A stretch of 64,000 nt of DNA from an uncultured Planktomarina sp. (GTDB taxonomy: Bacteria; Pseudomonadota; Alphaproteobacteria; Rhodobacterales; Rhodobacteraceae), in contig CAJIZA010000001.1 of the NCBI GenBank assembly GCA_905181815.1, positions 620,001 to 684,000 of the forward strand, written 5' to 3'. The position numbers were made by a program, and so were the translations under genes. Shown piece after piece: positions 1 through 9,059 of this stretch (its first letter is position 1; each line of letters begins with the position of its first letter). Under the pieces are notes generated by a model. The model saw only the letters and a list, made by a program, of their open reading frames with translations, did no database searches and was not told where the DNA came from.

Positions 1-1370
1 ACCTTTTCGGGCGCGGTGTCGTCGGCAGCTTCGGGCTCCACAGAGGGCAGCGCATCCGTTGCCACCGCTTGGGCTACAGCGGCACTCTCAGACGGCACTT
101 TGACGCTCAGTTCTTCCGGCGCTGTGCCCGCCGCCATCAACTCGGCCAATTCTTCAGCTGCCTCGCGTTTGAACGGCGTTTCAGCGCGTGACACCACATC
201 CCCAGCTGCGTTCAACTCATCAACCCGTAGGGAGTAAATACCTGGCTCAATATCGCTAAGCTCCAAGGCCCAATAGCCATCAGCAGCTATTTTACTTGTG
301 GCAATAGATTGATTATCTAAGTAAATTCGAACGAAATTGCCGGCTTGACCACGCCCTCCTAAAATCACATCTCCATTAGAGCTATAGGAAATTGTATCAA
401 TTGTGACCGCAGGTTTGGCCACACTGGGTGCCCCATCCTGCAAAACCCGCACGCCATCTTCATCAGCGAGAATAACCGTTGCGGGGGCTGCATCCACTTC
501 TGCGTCTGTTGATCCCGCGTCCGCGGGCGCGGTCTCAGTTTCATCAGCAAGAATGACCGTTGCTGAGGCTGCATCCACTTCTGCGTCTGTTGATCTCGCA
601 TCCGTGGGAGCGGTCTCAGTCTCGGTTTCAGCTTCAGTTTCAGTTTCAGTCTCAGTTTCGGTTTTCAGGCCCTCCGATGCTATGACCTCCTTCTTAACAG
701 GCGCGGCAGTGCTGTCTGTGGCAGAGGCGGCAGTCGTCGCAGGCGCGACAAAGACCGTTTGAACCGAGACAACGGGACCGGATCCATCCGCAGCATAGAG
801 ATGTAGCTTCAGGCCCTGCTGATCAGCTGTAGACGGGAGAAAGGCGAAAATGACAAATTGCCCGTTGCCGCTCAAATCTGCACGCGCCTCAGCCTGTTCA
901 ACCCCATCCACGCTTAAAATTACATAGCCACGACCGTCCGCTTGCCCCGCAATGAGCGCAGAGCCGTCATCCTCAATGCGTACAACGTCAAACTTTGGAG
1001 CGGACAGCTTAATGCTCAACGGTTCGGCGGGCGTATCAGTGCTGGCCTCAGCACTTTGGCTCTCACTTTCCGTCTCTTCCGACGCGGCTTCAGGAGTGAC
1101 AGGGTCCGGCGCAGACGCCGCATCCTGAGCGGGCGGGCTGTCGTTTTCTGTGTCAATATCGGCCACTGACCCTGGCTCAGATTCAGCATCGCTCGTTTCG
1201 GGCGCAGGCGCCGCAGTGTCTTCAACGAAGGGGGGCTCGCGCACAGGATCCATAGCAGCGCGAATTTGTGGATAAAACCACCAGAGAAAAACTAGACCTA
1301 TCACCCCAGCCATAATTGCCGAAGTATTGCGCGATGTTGCGGTCACTTTTTTCTTATCGTTCAAACTCAT
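1..1370 (-). CDS. Acidic membrane-anchored Ig-like envelope protein, 3' end outside window
   Basis: The minus-strand frame from the ATG at 1370 stays open to the window edge, so at least 456 residues are present and the C-terminus is missing. The product starts with a short basic stretch and one membrane segment at about residues 18-36 (IMAGVIGLVFLWWF). A long Glu/Asp/Ala/Thr-rich linker follows, then two beta-rich Ig-like segments at about residues 115-190 and 320-380 (for example DGYWALELSDIEPGIYSLRV). Rhodobacteraceae carry proteins of this design that end in a C-terminal LysM peptidoglycan-binding domain; that end would lie beyond base 1 and is not seen. I infer an envelope-spanning protein that may bind the cell wall. 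The linker holds an 81-bp tandem duplication. The gene is divergent from the LOG gene, with an 80-bp shared upstream region. Confidence 0.75.
   Translation of the reverse strand, partial: MSLNDKKKVTATSRNTSAIMAGVIGLVFLWWFYPQIRAAMDPVREPPFVEDTAAPAPETSDAESEPGSVADIDTENDSPPAQDAASAPDPVTPEAASEETESESQSAEASTDTPAEPLSIKLSAPKFDVVRIEDDGSALIAGQADGRGYVILSVDGVEQAEARADLSGNGQFVIFAFLPSTADQQGLKLHLYAADGSGPVVSVQTVFVAPATTAASATDSTAAPVKKEVIASEGLKTETETETETEAETETETAPTDARSTDAEVDAASATVILADETETAPADAGSTDAEVDAAPATVILADEDGVRVLQDGAPSVAKPAVTIDTISYSSNGDVILGGRGQAGNFVRIYLDNQSIATSKIAADGYWALELSDIEPGIYSLRVDELNAAGDVVSRAETPFKREAAEELAELMAAGTAPEELSVKVPSESAAVAQAVATDALPSVEPEAADDTAPEK
460..621. repeat. Two-copy 81-bp tandem repeat inside the acidic envelope gene
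   Basis: Copy 1 spans 460-540 and copy 2 spans 541-621, directly adjacent and nearly identical with a handful of substitutions. Each encodes 27 residues containing the shared string STDAEVDAA followed by ATVILAD. Because 81 is a multiple of three the reading frame is kept. This is a recent in-frame duplication in the disordered linker. Confidence 0.9.
612..662. repeat. Hexanucleotide low-complexity tract encoding Glu-Thr repeats
   Basis: On the plus strand the tract is a run of cagttt/cagtct hexamers. On the coding strand it gives alternating Glu-Thr dipeptides (ETETET...) interrupted by Ala. It abuts the 81-bp tandem repeat. Such slippage-prone repeats often vary in length between strains. 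Confidence 0.8.
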
Positions 1371-1450
1371 TTACCTGCATTCCCCCAGACATTGTCTTAT
1401 GCTATCAGTCACAAATAAGCTGTCCAGCAAGAACTAAGGAATTCCTAAAT

Positions 1451-2011
1451 ATGTCGAAATCAATTTGTGTTTTTTGTGGTGCGCGTATGGGAAATAATCC
1501 TGCTTTTGAACAGGCGGCAAGAGATTTAGGCGACATTTTAGCAAAAAATACCTGGCGCCTCGTCTATGGTGCAGGGGATATCGGCTTAATGGGTGCAGTG
1601 GCCAATCGCGCGCAGGCCTCTGGCGCTGCCACTTTTGGCGTAATGCCAGAGCACCTGATGCAAAAGGAAGTTGGCAAGCGAGATGTAGATCGTTTCATCA
1701 TCACAGATGATATGCACAGCCGCAAAAAATTGATGTTCATCAACAGCGATGCAGTGGTGTTGCTGCCGGGTGGGGCGGGTTCATTGGACGAATTTTTTGA
1801 AGTCCTGACCTGGGCGCAATTGGGCTTGCACAGCCGACCCATCATCGTTGCTAATATTGAAGGCTATTGGCAACCAATGCTCAATATGGTGGATCACGTG
1901 ATTGCCTCAGGATTCGCCGATGCCAGTTTGCGGAACTTATTTTGTGCGACTCAAACGGTGGATGAGATCGAGGCGATTTTGCGCTCTGCCCTAAACACCG
2001 CCAGCCAATAA
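1451..2011 (+). CDS. LOG-family protein (cytokinin riboside 5'-monophosphate phosphoribohydrolase type)
   Basis: The 186-residue product starts MSKSICVFCGARMGNNP, the usual LOG N-terminus. It carries the signature PGGAGSLDEFFEVLTW at about residue 97, the nucleotide-binding and catalytic motif of the family. Characterised members release the base from nucleoside 5'-monophosphates. I chose the ATG at 1451 rather than an upstream in-frame ATG at 1316 because it has an AAGGA Shine-Dalgarno 10 bases ahead and matches family length. The 3' end overlaps the convergent RarD gene by 61 bp. The true cellular substrate cannot be read from the sequence. Confidence 0.88.
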   Translation: MSKSICVFCGARMGNNPAFEQAARDLGDILAKNTWRLVYGAGDIGLMGAVANRAQASGAATFGVMPEHLMQKEVGKRDVDRFIITDDMHSRKKLMFINSDAVVLLPGGAGSLDEFFEVLTWAQLGLHSRPIIVANIEGYWQPMLNMVDHVIASGFADASLRNLFCATQTVDEIEAILRSALNTASQ

Positions 2012-2829
2012 AAGACCAAAGCAATCCAGATTAGGGCAATAGCAATGATATGCCAGCCTGTGATCACCTCACCCAAAATCACAATCGCACAGAAATATTG
2101 CAAGATTGGGTTGAGATATTGCACCAATCCGACAGTCGCCATAGGTACCCGCTGCGTTGCATAGGTCATGAGCACAAGAGGTCCGGCGGTAATCAGCCCG
2201 GAAAACATTAGCGCCAGGAGCATTGTTGGGTCTGGAAGATCGGCGAACCAGTACAGATAGCCCAAAGCAAAAGGCAGCAATAACAATACCTCTAGCGTGA
2301 CGGAGATTACCGAATCTACTTTGATGACCCGCTTGAGCAGGCCATAAATTCCAAAGCTAAAAGAGATCATCAAGGCCAACCAAGGCGCCGCACCCAGGCC
2401 AATGGTCAAAACCAACACAGCCACGCAGGCCAATGCGATCGAGACCCATTGTAACACCGATAGGGTTTCACGAAAGGCCACAAACCCCAACAGAACCATG
2501 ACGAGCGGAAAGATATAATAGCCCAAAGAAGATTCCGTTACCCGTCCCACGCCCACAGAAAAGATGAACACATACCAATTGATGGCGATCATCACCCCAG
2601 CCAAAAGAATAAGACCCATAGTTATGGGCTGTCTGACAACATGCAAAGTTTGTCGGGTCCGGCCCGTTAGTACAAGCAAAGTGACAAAGGTCACAACGGA
2701 CCACAGCGTGCGATGTGCCAAGATCTCCGCTGGGCCGATGGCTTGGAACAGAGCGTAATATACCGGCGAAAGACCCCAGGCGAGACAGGCCAAAACCATC
2801 GCAAGGGTACCTTTTGCGAACTGCGTCAT
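1951..2829 (-). CDS. rarD: RarD-type EamA/DMT permease
   Basis: The 292-residue protein has about ten hydrophobic segments. Its N-terminus (KGTLAMVLACLAWGLSPVYYALF, then ILAHRTLWS) is typical of the RarD branch of the drug/metabolite transporter superfamily. Members export small metabolites or drugs across the inner membrane; the substrate here is unknown. The length is normal for the family, with two EamA halves. Its last 61 bases overlap the end of the convergent LOG gene, so the two C-termini are encoded on opposite strands of the same DNA. Confidence 0.88.
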   Translation of the reverse strand: MTQFAKGTLAMVLACLAWGLSPVYYALFQAIGPAEILAHRTLWSVVTFVTLLVLTGRTRQTLHVVRQPITMGLILLAGVMIAINWYVFIFSVGVGRVTESSLGYYIFPLVMVLLGFVAFRETLSVLQWVSIALACVAVLVLTIGLGAAPWLALMISFSFGIYGLLKRVIKVDSVISVTLEVLLLLPFALGYLYWFADLPDPTMLLALMFSGLITAGPLVLMTYATQRVPMATVGLVQYLNPILQYFCAIVILGEVITGWHIIAIALIWIALVFYWLAVFRAERKIASISSTV

Positions 2830-2929
2830 GGCGCCGTATCCTCATTTGCGGATATCATCCGCACCGCAAAAAAATAGCCTGCTTAAGAAACTTCAGCAGG
2901 CCATTCGCACTCATACTGCCGCCGGGGTC

Positions 2930-3529
2930 TTACATACGACCTGCAACATTTTCCCAATTGACCAAATTGTCGAGGAAGTTTGACAGGTAAACCGGGCGTT
3001 TGTTTCGGAAATCAATGTAGTAGGAATGCTCCCAGACATCACATCCCAACAGCGCGTTTTGACCAAAGCACAATGGGTTCACGCCATTTTCCGTCTTCGT
3101 CACCGCCAAAGACCCATCAGCATTTTTAACGAGCCAACACCAGCCTGAGCCGAATTGACCAGCACCGGCCGCCGAGAACGCCGACTTGAAATCTGGCACT
3201 GAGCCAAAGTTTTCGACCAAAGCGGACTCCAGTGCGCCAGGCATCTTACTCTCGCCCGGGCCCATCATTTCCCAAAACTGGTTGTGATTCCACAATTGGC
3301 TAATATTGTTGAAAATGCCGTTCTGAGCCACAGAGGAGGCATCATATGTACCAACGATGATTTCTTCGAGCGACTTGCCATCCCACTCGGTGCCAGCGAT
3401 AGCGGCGTTGCCATTAGTGACATATGCGTTGTGGTGAAGGTCATGGTGGAATTCCAGTGTCTCAGCGGACATACCTTTGGAAGCCAAAGCGTCGTGCGCA
3501 TAAGGAAGATCAGGTAGTGTGAAAGCCAT
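2930..3529 (-). CDS. sodB: Iron superoxide dismutase
   Basis: The 199-residue enzyme dismutates superoxide in the cytoplasm. It begins MAFTLPDLPYAHDAL. The first metal ligand lies in the FHHDLHHNAYV helix at about residue 28, the second in the LWNHNQFW helix, and the C-terminal ligands in DVWEHSYYIDF. The AGQFGSGWCWLV segment is the type seen in Fe enzymes, so iron is more likely than manganese, although metal choice cannot be settled by sequence alone. An AAAGGA Shine-Dalgarno lies upstream of the ATG at 3529. The gene is monocistronic as far as can be seen. Confidence 0.92.
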   Translation of the reverse strand: MAFTLPDLPYAHDALASKGMSAETLEFHHDLHHNAYVTNGNAAIAGTEWDGKSLEEIIVGTYDASSVAQNGIFNNISQLWNHNQFWEMMGPGESKMPGALESALVENFGSVPDFKSAFSAAGAGQFGSGWCWLVKNADGSLAVTKTENGVNPLCFGQNALLGCDVWEHSYYIDFRNKRPVYLSNFLDNLVNWENVAGRM

Positions 3530-3558
3530 ATCAGCGATCCTTTCAATGATGAATTAGT

Positions 3559-3572
3559 CTGTGCTTACACAG
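3559..3572. promoter_or_regulatory. Short inverted repeat upstream of sodB
   Basis: CTGTG-CTTA-CACAG forms a perfect 5-bp inverted repeat 30 bases upstream of the sodB start, within an AT-rich stretch. It could be an operator or a 5'-UTR hairpin. No regulator is identifiable from the sequence. Confidence 0.3.
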
Positions 3573-3632
3573 GCTATATAAGCAATTTGTACAGAACAAA
3601 ATGCTATTTGAGCCAGATTGGCAAAAATAGGC

Positions 3633-4181
3633 TTAGCTCTGTGCCCTCACTTCCGACCCAGGCTTGGCAGCCCCACACAAAATCCCAAACACATAATCCT
3701 GCACCGATCGGAAGCAAATCAGGTTCAAATGATCCTCTTGCTCTACGAAAATCGCGCCAGCAACTTGGGCGAAACGGGTGCGGGCAAAACCGCCCACCGG
3801 AAACTGCGCAGCCAAGACATCCATCGGCGCCAACTTGGCCACCACCTCGCGGGCCGAACCACCTTCGATGGTGAAGGTCGACCGGGCATCGGACACATCG
3901 GCGAGCAGATAATGCAGGCCGTGCAAAGCCTGCTCCAAAGCGGCAAACGCCACTCCGCCAGACGCTCTTGGCACCATGATCAATAGCTCATCCGGCGACA
4001 TCCAGGCCAGAAGCGTCCCACCGGTCTGTGCATAGGTTCCTCGTTGAGGCACCGCAATGTTCAGGCAAGTTTCCAATGCCGCCTTAACCTTGCTAGAGGC
4101 CAGACTGGCCCGCAGGGTGAACATGCTGTGATCGGTTTTCTGGCGAATGGTGACATAGCCTTGAAATTCACGCTCAGACAT
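3633..4181 (-). CDS. soxG: Sarcosine oxidase gamma subunit
   Basis: The 182-residue protein is the smaller accessory subunit of heterotetrameric sarcosine oxidase. It has a GcvT-like fold fragment (CLNIAVPQRGTYAQTGGTLLAWMSPDELLIMVP, in two adjacent pieces) and the RTRFAQVAGAIF strand near its C-terminus. It starts 8 bases inside the end of soxA, so the two are translationally coupled. It is the last gene of soxB-soxD-soxA-soxG. The length is normal for the family. Confidence 0.85.
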   Translation of the reverse strand: MSEREFQGYVTIRQKTDHSMFTLRASLASSKVKAALETCLNIAVPQRGTYAQTGGTLLAWMSPDELLIMVPRASGGVAFAALEQALHGLHYLLADVSDARSTFTIEGGSAREVVAKLAPMDVLAAQFPVGGFARTRFAQVAGAIFVEQEDHLNLICFRSVQDYVFGILCGAAKPGSEVRAQS

Positions 4182-7100
4182 TTGCTTTCTCCCCCTCTGG
4201 ATCGTAAAATACGGGGCTTACAATTTTTGCCTGCACTGGGCTGGTGCCAATTTTTGTGAAGGAAATTACCTCTCCCATCCGCTCCGGTCCCTTGTGGACC
4301 AGCCCCATGGCAATGCCCTTGCCGAGGTTTGGGGAATAATAGGTCGAAGTGACACGGCCTTGGGTATTGCCTTGTCCATTCGCATTGGTGCCTTCCGCAA
4401 TTGCGTAGGCGCCATCTTCGAGCACCGAGCCGTCCAAAGTCTCCAAACCCACCAATTGCCAACGCTCAGGATTGTCCATGAAGCTGCGCTGTTGCGCGCG
4501 TTTGCCAAGGAAATCATCCTTCTTTTTAGAAATTGCCCAGCTGAGACCCAAATCTTGCGGGATCACAGTTCCGTCGGTCTCATCGCCAATCATGATAAAG
4601 CCTTTTTCAGCCCGCATGATGTGCAAACATTCCGTACCGTAGGGCATTGCGCCAAACTCTGCGCCCGCATTCATGAGCATTTCCCAGAACGCCAGACCTT
4701 GATTGGCGGGTACCGCAATTTCATAGGACAGCTCGCCCGAGAAAGAGATGCGATAAGCACGGCAGTCGATTCCGCCAATCGTACCATCGGCCCAAGCCAT
4801 AAATGGCAGGCGCTCCGCCGAAACATCCATGCCCGCGAGTTTTTCCAAAAGCTTTCGGGCATTGGGGCCGACCACCGCAACCTGAGCCAATTGCTCGGTG
4901 ACATTTACGACCCAAACCTTCCAATCCCACCATTCGGTTTGCAGCCATTCTTCCATATGGGCGTGAATACGATCTGCACCGCCCGAGGTAGTGTGGCACA
5001 GCCAGGTTTGCTCATCAATACGCGCCACCACGCCGTCATCGGACAAAAAGCCATTTTCCGAACACATGAGCCCATAGCGGCAACGTCCCGGCCTAAGGTT
5101 CGACATCGTATTGGTATACATCATGTCGAGGAATTTTCCCGCATCCGGGCCTTTGACAATGATTTTTCCAAGGGTAGAGGCATCCAGAAGCCCCAGCTTC
5201 TCACGGGTATTGATCACCTCCCGCTCAACCGCCTGGGCGACGGTTTCAGTGCCGCGCGGATAGGCATAGGGCCGGCGCCAGTCGCCCACGGGTTCCCAAT
5301 CCGCCCCATGGCTATCATGCCAAGCATGCATCGGCGTTTTGCGAACGGGTTGAAACAACTCTCCCCGCGCTTCGCCAGCGAGAGACGCCATGGAAATCGG
5401 AGTGTAAGGTGGGCGAAAGGTTGTCGTTCCTACATCTGGAATTTGCGCATTGAGCGATTTAGACAGGATCGCAAGTCCGTTGATATTACTTAATTTACCC
5501 TGATCTGTCGCCATGCCAAGCGTGGTGTATCGCTTGGCATGTTCAACGCTTTCAAACCCTTCTTGGGCGGCCAATTGCACATCGCTGACCTTAACATCGT
5601 TTTGGAAATCAAGCCAAGCCTTCGAGCGCAGCGCATAGCTGGCTCCTTGCGGCATTAACCAGACGGGCGACAGCGCCAACTCTTCGGCATCTTCAGCCAC
5701 GGGCACGGCAGCTTTTTTAACCTTGCCGCCAGAAGCGCGCGCCGCCGCCCGCCCCTGCTCGGCGGCATCCTCAAGCACCGGCGCGCTGCGCAAATGCCCA
5801 TTGGCCAGACCTGCCACTTTGACAAAACCAGCACCGTCAGCCCCTAAGGGCGGTTGATTGGCATCGGGGCGGAACATTGCTTGATCGGCATCCCAGATCA
5901 GTTTGCCGCCGCAATGGGACCACAGGTGCACCACTGGCGACCAACCACCAGACATGGCCACCACATCACAAGCGACCTCCTCGAGCACAGAGCCTTCACC
6001 GGCTTGCGCACATATCTGCACCCCGGTCACCCTTTTACCGCCGCTAACTTTGGCAATACCGCGGCCAAGGGCCACGCGGATGCCTGCGGCTTGGGCCGCC
6101 TCCATCAATGCTCCGCCACCTTCGGGGCGTGCATCGACGATAAGCGGCACATCAAGACCTGCCTCCTGCAGGCAAAGCGCAGTTCGATAAGCGTCATCAT
6201 TATTTGTAACAACCACCGTGCGATCTCCAGGAGATACCGCGAAATTCACAACATAATCGCGCACAGCAGAAGCAAGCATGACGCCAGGAATATCATTGCC
6301 AGCAAAAGACAGCGGCCGTTCAATAGCGCCTGTGGTCGTCATAATCTGTTTGCAGCGCACCCGCCACAATCGGTGGCGCGGCCGCCCATCGCCGGGTGTG
6401 TGATCGGCGATACGCTCATAGGCTAAAGCATATCCGTGGTCATAGACCCCAGAGCCTTGGGTGCGATTGCGCATCACAACATTGTCGCGCGCGGCAAGCT
6501 CCGCCAAAGTTTGCGCAACCCAATCTTCCGCCGCCATACCATCAATCATAACCCCATCAACCGGCGCGCGGCCGCCCCAATGGGCGGTTTGCTCGACCAG
6601 TAAAACCCGAACTCCGGTCGCCGCCGCAGAACACGCAGCTTGCAGCCCGGCAATTCCGCCGCCCACGACCATCACCTCACAGTGGTGATAATAGTGCTCA
6701 TAGCTGTCCTGATCCCGCGCCTTTGGCGCTTTGCCCAGACCTGCGGAATGACGAATGATCGGCTCATAAATATGCTTCCAAAAGGAGCGCGGATGAATGA
6801 ACATTTTGTAATAGAAGCCAGCCGGCAGAAAACGCGACAGTTTCGAATTGATCGCACCCAAGTCAAATTCCAACGACGGAAAATGATTTTGTGAGGCGGC
6901 TGTCAAGCCTGCAAACGTCTCAGTGGTTGTGGCGCGCGCATTGGGTTCAAACCCGCTCTCCACACCCAGGTTGATCAAGGCATTGGGCTCTTCGCCTCCT
7001 GACGCCAAAACCCCGCGCGGACGGTGATATTTAAAAGATCGACCCATCAACATTTGATCATTGGCCAAAAGCGAGGCCGCCAAAGTATCGCCCTCAAAGC

Positions 7101-7185
7101 CAGACATAACCTTGCCATTGAAGGTGAAAGAAAGCGCTTTAGCGCGGTTGATCAACCGGCCATGGCTGGCAAGACGGGTGCTCAT
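4174..7185 (-). CDS. soxA: Sarcosine oxidase alpha subunit
   Basis: This is the 1003-residue large subunit of the enzyme that oxidises sarcosine (N-methylglycine) to glycine and passes the methyl carbon to tetrahydrofolate. In order it has an N-terminal ferredoxin-like Fer2_4 region (GDTLAASLLANDQ, MGRSFKYHRPRGV), an NAD-binding Rossmann motif (VVGGGIAGLQAA, about residues 173-185), and a C-terminal folate-binding GcvT region from about residue 600 (LGLLDASTLGKIIVKGPDA, ECLHIMRAEKGFIMIG). It sits 67 bases downstream of soxD and overlaps soxG by 8 bases. Length and order match other alphaproteobacterial operons. Confidence 0.93.
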   Translation of the reverse strand: MSTRLASHGRLINRAKALSFTFNGKVMSGFEGDTLAASLLANDQMLMGRSFKYHRPRGVLASGGEEPNALINLGVESGFEPNARATTTETFAGLTAASQNHFPSLEFDLGAINSKLSRFLPAGFYYKMFIHPRSFWKHIYEPIIRHSAGLGKAPKARDQDSYEHYYHHCEVMVVGGGIAGLQAACSAAATGVRVLLVEQTAHWGGRAPVDGVMIDGMAAEDWVAQTLAELAARDNVVMRNRTQGSGVYDHGYALAYERIADHTPGDGRPRHRLWRVRCKQIMTTTGAIERPLSFAGNDIPGVMLASAVRDYVVNFAVSPGDRTVVVTNNDDAYRTALCLQEAGLDVPLIVDARPEGGGALMEAAQAAGIRVALGRGIAKVSGGKRVTGVQICAQAGEGSVLEEVACDVVAMSGGWSPVVHLWSHCGGKLIWDADQAMFRPDANQPPLGADGAGFVKVAGLANGHLRSAPVLEDAAEQGRAAARASGGKVKKAAVPVAEDAEELALSPVWLMPQGASYALRSKAWLDFQNDVKVSDVQLAAQEGFESVEHAKRYTTLGMATDQGKLSNINGLAILSKSLNAQIPDVGTTTFRPPYTPISMASLAGEARGELFQPVRKTPMHAWHDSHGADWEPVGDWRRPYAYPRGTETVAQAVEREVINTREKLGLLDASTLGKIIVKGPDAGKFLDMMYTNTMSNLRPGRCRYGLMCSENGFLSDDGVVARIDEQTWLCHTTSGGADRIHAHMEEWLQTEWWDWKVWVVNVTEQLAQVAVVGPNARKLLEKLAGMDVSAERLPFMAWADGTIGGIDCRAYRISFSGELSYEIAVPANQGLAFWEMLMNAGAEFGAMPYGTECLHIMRAEKGFIMIGDETDGTVIPQDLGLSWAISKKKDDFLGKRAQQRSFMDNPERWQLVGLETLDGSVLEDGAYAIAEGTNANGQGNTQGRVTSTYYSPNLGKGIAMGLVHKGPERMGEVISFTKIGTSPVQAKIVSPVFYDPEGEKANV

Positions 7186-7252
7186 TGGGACGCTCCATTT
7201 TTGCGGAAATTATGCCGGCTTCGCGCAGGCTTAGGCAGTGAAGAGACGCTAT

Positions 7253-7582
7253 TCATGAGAAATCCCTCCAAGTCCATCCGGGTCGTTTGGCACTAATGGC
7301 ATCCTTAATATCTTGAGGCGGCTCAAGGGTCTGGGCCTTGTAGGTTCCAAAAACCTCCAGCGTGGCGGTGCAGCGGGCGGCATGAAACCATTTTCCGCAA
7401 CCAGAGGCACAGCACCAGCGTTCAAAATGCAACCCCTTAGGGTTTGCCCGGCCAAACAAGTAGCCTTCAAACTCCTCGTCAGAGGCGCCAGGTCCGAAGC
7501 GCTTCAAATGCGCCTCCCCGCCAGCGGACAGCTCCGTTTCATCTTTGTCGTAGCCGCAATACGGGCAATTTAGGATAAGCAT
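7253..7582 (-). CDS. soxD: Sarcosine oxidase delta subunit
   Basis: The 109-residue zinc-binding subunit begins MLILNCPYCGYDKDETEL. It keeps the usual ligands: the CPYCG pair near residues 6-9, then later Cys and His residues in WCCASGCGKWFHAAR. It lies between soxB and soxA in the operon and has the normal family length. It is structural, not catalytic. Confidence 0.92.
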   Translation of the reverse strand: MLILNCPYCGYDKDETELSAGGEAHLKRFGPGASDEEFEGYLFGRANPKGLHFERWCCASGCGKWFHAARCTATLEVFGTYKAQTLEPPQDIKDAISAKRPGWTWRDFS

Positions 7583-7646
7583 GGCAAGGCTCCCTGTGTC
7601 ATATTAAGACGGGTGATGCGGGGGAAGATATCTATTTTGCATGCCA

Positions 7647-8891
7647 TCAATGCGCCACCCCTGCGGCAACGCTTTCGTCAATAAACCGCCCGGCGCGAAA
7701 GCGGTCGAGACCAAATTGATCCGTGAGTGGGCTTTCCCCCTTGGCCATAAGCTCCGCAAAGCCCCAGCCGGACCCCGGAATGGCTTTGAACCCGCCTGTA
7801 CCCCAGCCGCAGTTGATAAAGGTGTTGCCCAATGGAGTTTTGCTTAAAATGGGTGAGCGGTCCCCTGTAACATCCACAATACCGCCCCAATGACGCAGCA
7901 TCTTCAAGCGCGACACCATGGGGAAGGTTTCAATCAAGGCCCGCACAGTCTCTTCAAGATGATGAAATGAGCCGCGTTGTGTATAGGCATTATAGGAATC
8001 TGTGCCGCCGCCGATCACCATCTCGCCCTTGTCTGATTGGCTCATGTAGCCATGAACCGTATTGGCCATGACTACCACATCCATGCAGGGTTTGATCGGC
8101 TCGCTGACCAGAGCCTGCAACGGAACAGATTCAATGGGCAATTGAAAGCCCGCCATATTGGCCACCACAGAAGCGTGTCCCGCCACAACCATCCCCAATT
8201 TTTTACAGGCGATATGGCCAAGTCTGGTCTCAACTCCAGTCACATTTCCCCCAGATTGGGTAATGCCGGTCACTTCAGTTTTTTGCAAAATATGCATGCC
8301 CATATCGGTGCAAGCCCGCGCATAGCCCCAAGCCACCGCGTCATGTCGCGCCGAGCCGCCGCGCGCCTGCCACAAAGCACCTAAAACCGGATAGCGCGGC
8401 CCATCGATGTTCATGATGGGACAAAGTTCTTTGACCCGAGCGGGCGAGATGAATTCTGTCGTCACACCTTGCCGCGAATTGGCATGAGCTGTGCGTTGAT
8501 ATCCGCGCACCTCATGATGGGTTTGCGCCAGCATCATCACACCGCGGGGGCTGAACATCACATTATAGTTGAGATCTTGGCTCATGGTCTCATACAATGA
8601 TCTGGATTTTTCATACAGCGCCGCTGAGGGATCTTGCAGGTAGTTGGAGCGGATGATGGTTGTGTTGCGCCCTGTGTTGCCACCACCCAGCCAGCCTTTT
8701 TCAATTACTGCCACATTGGTTATGCCGAAATTCTTGCCCAGATAATAGGCGGTGGCCAGGCCATGGCCCCCCGCTCCAATAATCACCACATCATAGGCCT
8801 TTTGGGCCTCAGGATTGCCCCAGGTACGTCCCCAACCGCTGTGTTGACGCATCGCCTCACGCGCAACAGCAAAGACAGAATTTCGCTTCAT
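7647..8891 (-). CDS. soxB: Sarcosine oxidase beta subunit
   Basis: The 414-residue flavoprotein is the catalytic subunit that oxidises sarcosine. It has an FAD-binding motif at about residues 34-50 (DVVIIGAGGHGLATAYYLG) and the SARHDAVAWGY segment, whose His183 is where family members bind FMN covalently. It is the first gene of the operon, with a GGGGGA Shine-Dalgarno before the ATG at 8891, and is divergent from ccmI across about 170 bases that must hold both promoters. No folate-handling genes such as glyA follow in this window. Confidence 0.93.
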   Translation of the reverse strand: MKRNSVFAVAREAMRQHSGWGRTWGNPEAQKAYDVVIIGAGGHGLATAYYLGKNFGITNVAVIEKGWLGGGNTGRNTTIIRSNYLQDPSAALYEKSRSLYETMSQDLNYNVMFSPRGVMMLAQTHHEVRGYQRTAHANSRQGVTTEFISPARVKELCPIMNIDGPRYPVLGALWQARGGSARHDAVAWGYARACTDMGMHILQKTEVTGITQSGGNVTGVETRLGHIACKKLGMVVAGHASVVANMAGFQLPIESVPLQALVSEPIKPCMDVVVMANTVHGYMSQSDKGEMVIGGGTDSYNAYTQRGSFHHLEETVRALIETFPMVSRLKMLRHWGGIVDVTGDRSPILSKTPLGNTFINCGWGTGGFKAIPGSGWGFAELMAKGESPLTDQFGLDRFRAGRFIDESVAAGVAH

Positions 8892-9059
8892 ATTAGAATC
8901 CCCCTTGGGTGCTTGCGCATCTTATCTCTTAAAATGCCGCGACACAGCACCTCACCAGCGTCCTTGTGTGAAATTATTGCGACATTGGTCGATCCGATAT
9001 AGAGCGATAGCACCCGCTTTCATTGGGCTAAGGGCGATCGATACTTATTGGAGTGATTT

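Noticed and set aside
612-662. Possible CRISPR-like or regulatory repeat
   Set aside because: The hexamers have no spacers and encode an in-frame Glu-Thr linker, so they are a coding low-complexity tract.
4294-5493. A 399-residue open frame on the plus strand
   Set aside because: It lies entirely antisense to the well-supported soxA gene, shows no family motif and is rich in His/Arg/Ile as expected from an antisense shadow.
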